A DNA stretch of 64,000 nucleotides from Deltaproteobacteria bacterium SG8_13 (GTDB lineage Bacteria > Desulfobacterota > Desulfobacteria > Desulfobacterales > SG8-13): contig LJNK01000012.1 of the NCBI GenBank assembly GCA_001303025.1, forward strand, positions 1 through 64,000, given 5' to 3'. The notes under the pieces are model-generated. The model saw nothing but the letters and a program-made list of their open reading frames with translations, made no database searches and had not been told where the DNA came from. Shown here in pieces: positions 61,964-64,000 of this stretch; positions within the stretch are counted from its first letter, which is position 1, and each line of letters opens with the position of its first letter. Position numbers and translations under genes: made by a program.

Positions 61964-61982
61964 TTCTGGCATTATTTTTGCT
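61964..61982 (+). promoter_or_regulatory. Sigma-54 promoter of the HD-GYP gene
   Basis: TTCTGGCATTATTTTTGCT: GG (61968-61969) and GC (61980-61981) are exactly 10 bases apart, with the TTGCT -12 element intact. Start near 61993, giving a leader of about 105 nt to ATG 62098. No clear enhancer palindrome was spotted upstream. Confidence 0.75.
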
Positions 61983-62097
61983 CTACAAGCACTTGTCTTT
62001 CAATAAACCGATTATAACATCTTTTGCATTTCATTGTTTTACAAAATGTTTACCGACCGGGATCTGCGGGCCGATGGCACGTGCACAGGAGAATAAT

Positions 62098-64000
62098 ATG
62101 AAAATCACAGCGAAAAAGCTGAAAAACGGAATCTGTTGCCGCCTGCGCACCAAATTTCTACTCGGCATCATTGTCCTGCAGTGCATGACCATGATCTGCA
62201 CGATTCTGGTGGTTGAACGCAAGATGCGGGCAACCATTGAAGAGGAATTCCTGCAGCTCGGAATGGCCATCAGCAAGAATCTTTCCGCGGTCAACACCAG
62301 CTTTGTCACCACATACAACTATGTCGGAATCGAACAAAACGTCTCCCAGGCGGTAAAAGACAACGATCTGGCATATGCCATGGTGCAGTTCTTCGACGGC
62401 GAGATCGCCGCCTACAGCGGCGACCTGGCGATGAAAAAGAACGCCGTTGTCAGCCGCATCGATGAAAAGGAATTCAGCCGAAAAGATCATCAGATCCGTT
62501 ACTTCGACGGAATGGACCGCTCGGCGAAAATCTGTGAAATTGCCTCGCCGATTATCATCGGCGATACCAAATGGGCTGTCGTGCGGGTAGGCCTGTCACT
62601 TGAAAAGATTCACCTGGTTATCGGCGATACCCGCAGGCTGCTCTTTATTCTTGGGATGGTCGCGCTGGGTCTCGGCTGCACGGCCTCGATCCTGTTTGCC
62701 CGGCGCATCACCCGTCCTGTGGCCAGCCTGGTGGAAGAAGTCGAAGCGATCGCTAAAGGTGACTACGAACAGGTGATGAGCATACATACCCACGATGAGA
62801 TAGGCTTGCTGGCGGATCGCTTCGGCACCATGAAAGAGTCGTTGAAAAACAATATCCAGCTGCTGAAAAATTCCAACCTCGAACTGACCAACACCAACCA
62901 ACGGCTGCAGAGCCTGTTCAAGGCGAGCCAGGCCATGAATTCGTTCAAAAACCAGTACCGCCTGTACGATCTTATCCTGGACACGGCCATGATGGCAGTC
63001 GAAGCACACGGGGCTGCCCTGGTGATGGTCGAACCGGAAGGCTCGGTGCAGGTGGTGGCCAGCATCGTGAAGAAATCCAGCGATCCGGTCACCCGGCAGA
63101 TTTATCAGAAGCTGCTGACCGAGCAGCTGTTCCTGGGACACCTGCACTCGGTCGACACCAGTCTGGGCGCTTGCTCCTATCAGCTCGAATATCTGGAAAA
63201 CACGCCGTTTTTTCGCATCTGCATCAGTGCCTATCCGCACCTGGAGATATACTCGCTGCCACTGGGAACCGCGAACAATATCACCGGGTACATCAATTTA
63301 CTCCGCGACCAGAAGGGCCCGCTGGGCATATCGGAGATACAAACTTTGATCGTGCTCGCCAGTCAGACAACGACTTCTATTGAGAACAGCCATCTCCTCC
63401 AGCAGCTGGAGCAGGCGTATTTCAGCTCCATCCGGTCACTGGCCAAAACCCTGGAGTTTAAAGATGAATACACCCAGGGGCATGCAGAGCGGGTCGCCGG
63501 CGTCTGTAAGAAGATCGCCATGCGCATGGACATGGACAAGCAGTCGATCAAAACCCTTTACAACGCGGCCCTGCTGCACGACATCGGGAAAATAGGAGTT
63601 CTCGAGGGCATTCTCAACAAGGATTCCCATTTGAACAACGAAGAAGTACTTATTCTGAAAAAACACCCGGTGATCGGAGAGGAAATCCTTCGTCCGATCC
63701 AGAGCCTGGACAAAGAACGCAAGATCGTGCGCCATCACCATGAGCGAGAGGACGGCCAGGGGTATCCCGACGGCGTGGACGGCCGCCAGCTGTCGCTTTC
63801 GGAAAAAATTATTATCGCGGCCGATGCATTCGACGCCATGAATTCCAAACGCAGCTACCGGGTAGCCCTGGAGTCGGAGCGCATCGTCGAAGAGTTGGAA
63901 TCCAACCGCGGCAAACAGTTCGATCGCCAAGTCGCAGATGTGCTGGTCGACCTTTTTCGCCGGGAAACTCGGCACCTGCCGACCCGCAGCGGTGTCATTT
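62098..64000 (+). CDS. HD-GYP phosphodiesterase with membrane sensor, HAMP and GAF (partial)
   Basis: ATG 62098 after CAGGAGAATAAT; 634 codons are visible and the gene runs off the window. Two TM helices (about 20-40 and 180-200) enclose a periplasmic sensor of about 140 residues. Next come a HAMP linker (RRITRPVASLVEEVEAIAKGDY), a GAF domain (about 270-430) and the HD-GYP domain. The metal pair HD is at 494-495 (HDIGKIG) and the GYP motif at 555-557 (HHHEREDGQGYPDGV). It should hydrolyse cyclic-di-GMP at the membrane. Sigma-54 control ties it to motility or stress regulation. Confidence 0.92.
   Translation, partial: MKITAKKLKNGICCRLRTKFLLGIIVLQCMTMICTILVVERKMRATIEEEFLQLGMAISKNLSAVNTSFVTTYNYVGIEQNVSQAVKDNDLAYAMVQFFDGEIAAYSGDLAMKKNAVVSRIDEKEFSRKDHQIRYFDGMDRSAKICEIASPIIIGDTKWAVVRVGLSLEKIHLVIGDTRRLLFILGMVALGLGCTASILFARRITRPVASLVEEVEAIAKGDYEQVMSIHTHDEIGLLADRFGTMKESLKNNIQLLKNSNLELTNTNQRLQSLFKASQAMNSFKNQYRLYDLILDTAMMAVEAHGAALVMVEPEGSVQVVASIVKKSSDPVTRQIYQKLLTEQLFLGHLHSVDTSLGACSYQLEYLENTPFFRICISAYPHLEIYSLPLGTANNITGYINLLRDQKGPLGISEIQTLIVLASQTTTSIENSHLLQQLEQAYFSSIRSLAKTLEFKDEYTQGHAERVAGVCKKIAMRMDMDKQSIKTLYNAALLHDIGKIGVLEGILNKDSHLNNEEVLILKKHPVIGEEILRPIQSLDKERKIVRHHHEREDGQGYPDGVDGRQLSLSEKIIIAADAFDAMNSKRSYRVALESERIVEELESNRGKQFDRQVADVLVDLFRRETRHLPTRSGVI

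Noticed and set aside
1-64000. Searches by eye for tRNA, rRNA, IS elements, integrases, CRISPR repeats and restriction or defence gene clusters
   Set aside because: None was found; palindromes seen are isolated, and no direct repeats with regular spacing occur apart from the three enhancer-like sites.

Overview
This window is a GC-rich bacterial chromosome segment carrying about 55 protein-coding genes on both strands, many with strong AGGAGG-type ribosome sites. I see no tRNA, rRNA, insertion sequence, integrase or CRISPR array. Gene content suggests a delta-proteobacterium-like, probably anaerobic or respiratory Gram-negative (Desulfobacterota is my guess, not proven). The clues are a multihaem cytochrome c, DUF2889 and DUF2845 proteins, OmpLA and MltD (so an outer membrane), class III adenylate cyclase fused to TPRs, sigma-54 promoters, HD-GYP signalling, and the end of a DUF1641-like protein.

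Layout. 1-4900: small proteins (Zn-finger-like, GYD, YHS), a methyltransferase, and a run of SDR, VOC and cupin genes, followed by a probable redox-enzyme remnant and a tiny Lys-rich protein. 5020-6855: typA. 7607-10893: hybrid histidine kinase plus a PhcB-type methyltransferase, a candidate signal-synthesis and signal-sensing pair. 11010-14900: SlyD-type FKBP, then an MFS and membrane-GDPD operon. 15097-15648: a well-delimited CGGC-protein gene with promoter, palindrome and terminator. 16096-22122: Tat aldo/keto reductase, two PHP-type proteins, an amidohydrolase, a lipoprotein and an ABM monooxygenase. 22301-24888: an endonuclease I remnant and a membrane-anchored ankyrin protein. 24959-27736: overlapping antisense micro-ORFs, envelope proteins and CbiX. 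27766-36966: GDPD, zincin, OmpLA, MltD, acyl-CoA dehydrogenase, PpiB, DUF2889 and cytochrome c. 37517-48253: methyltransferase, adenylate cyclase, and a sigma-54 activator with its apparent target operon (OsmC, flavin oxidase, broken cupin, TPR protein), then an EamA gene interrupted by TGA. 48318-56216: SulP-STAS-cNMP transporter, CFA synthase, sulfite-oxidase-like enzyme, cold-shock gene, and an ECF sigma/anti-sigma operon. 56537-64000: 2-hydroxyacid dehydrogenase and sugar kinase, Tat substrate-binding protein, thioesterase II, and a sigma-54-promoted HD-GYP protein that runs off the end.

How the genes may work together (inference). The clearest regulatory unit is at 40565-46940. A GAF-PAS-AAA+-Fis activator lies directly upstream of three spaced palindromes and a consensus sigma-54 promoter that reads into osmC. 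A second sigma-54 promoter precedes the HD-GYP gene. The adenylate cyclase, divergent from the activator, and the cyclic-nucleotide domain on the SulP transporter could form a cAMP circuit. Lipid turnover is a recurring theme: OmpLA, two GDPDs, CFA synthase, acyl-CoA dehydrogenase and thioesterase. Several decayed genes (endA fragment, cupin, EamA, reductase tail, TPR-like tail) suggest local erosion. The best candidates for a little-described system are the kinase/PhcB-like pair and the sigma-54 OsmC operon.
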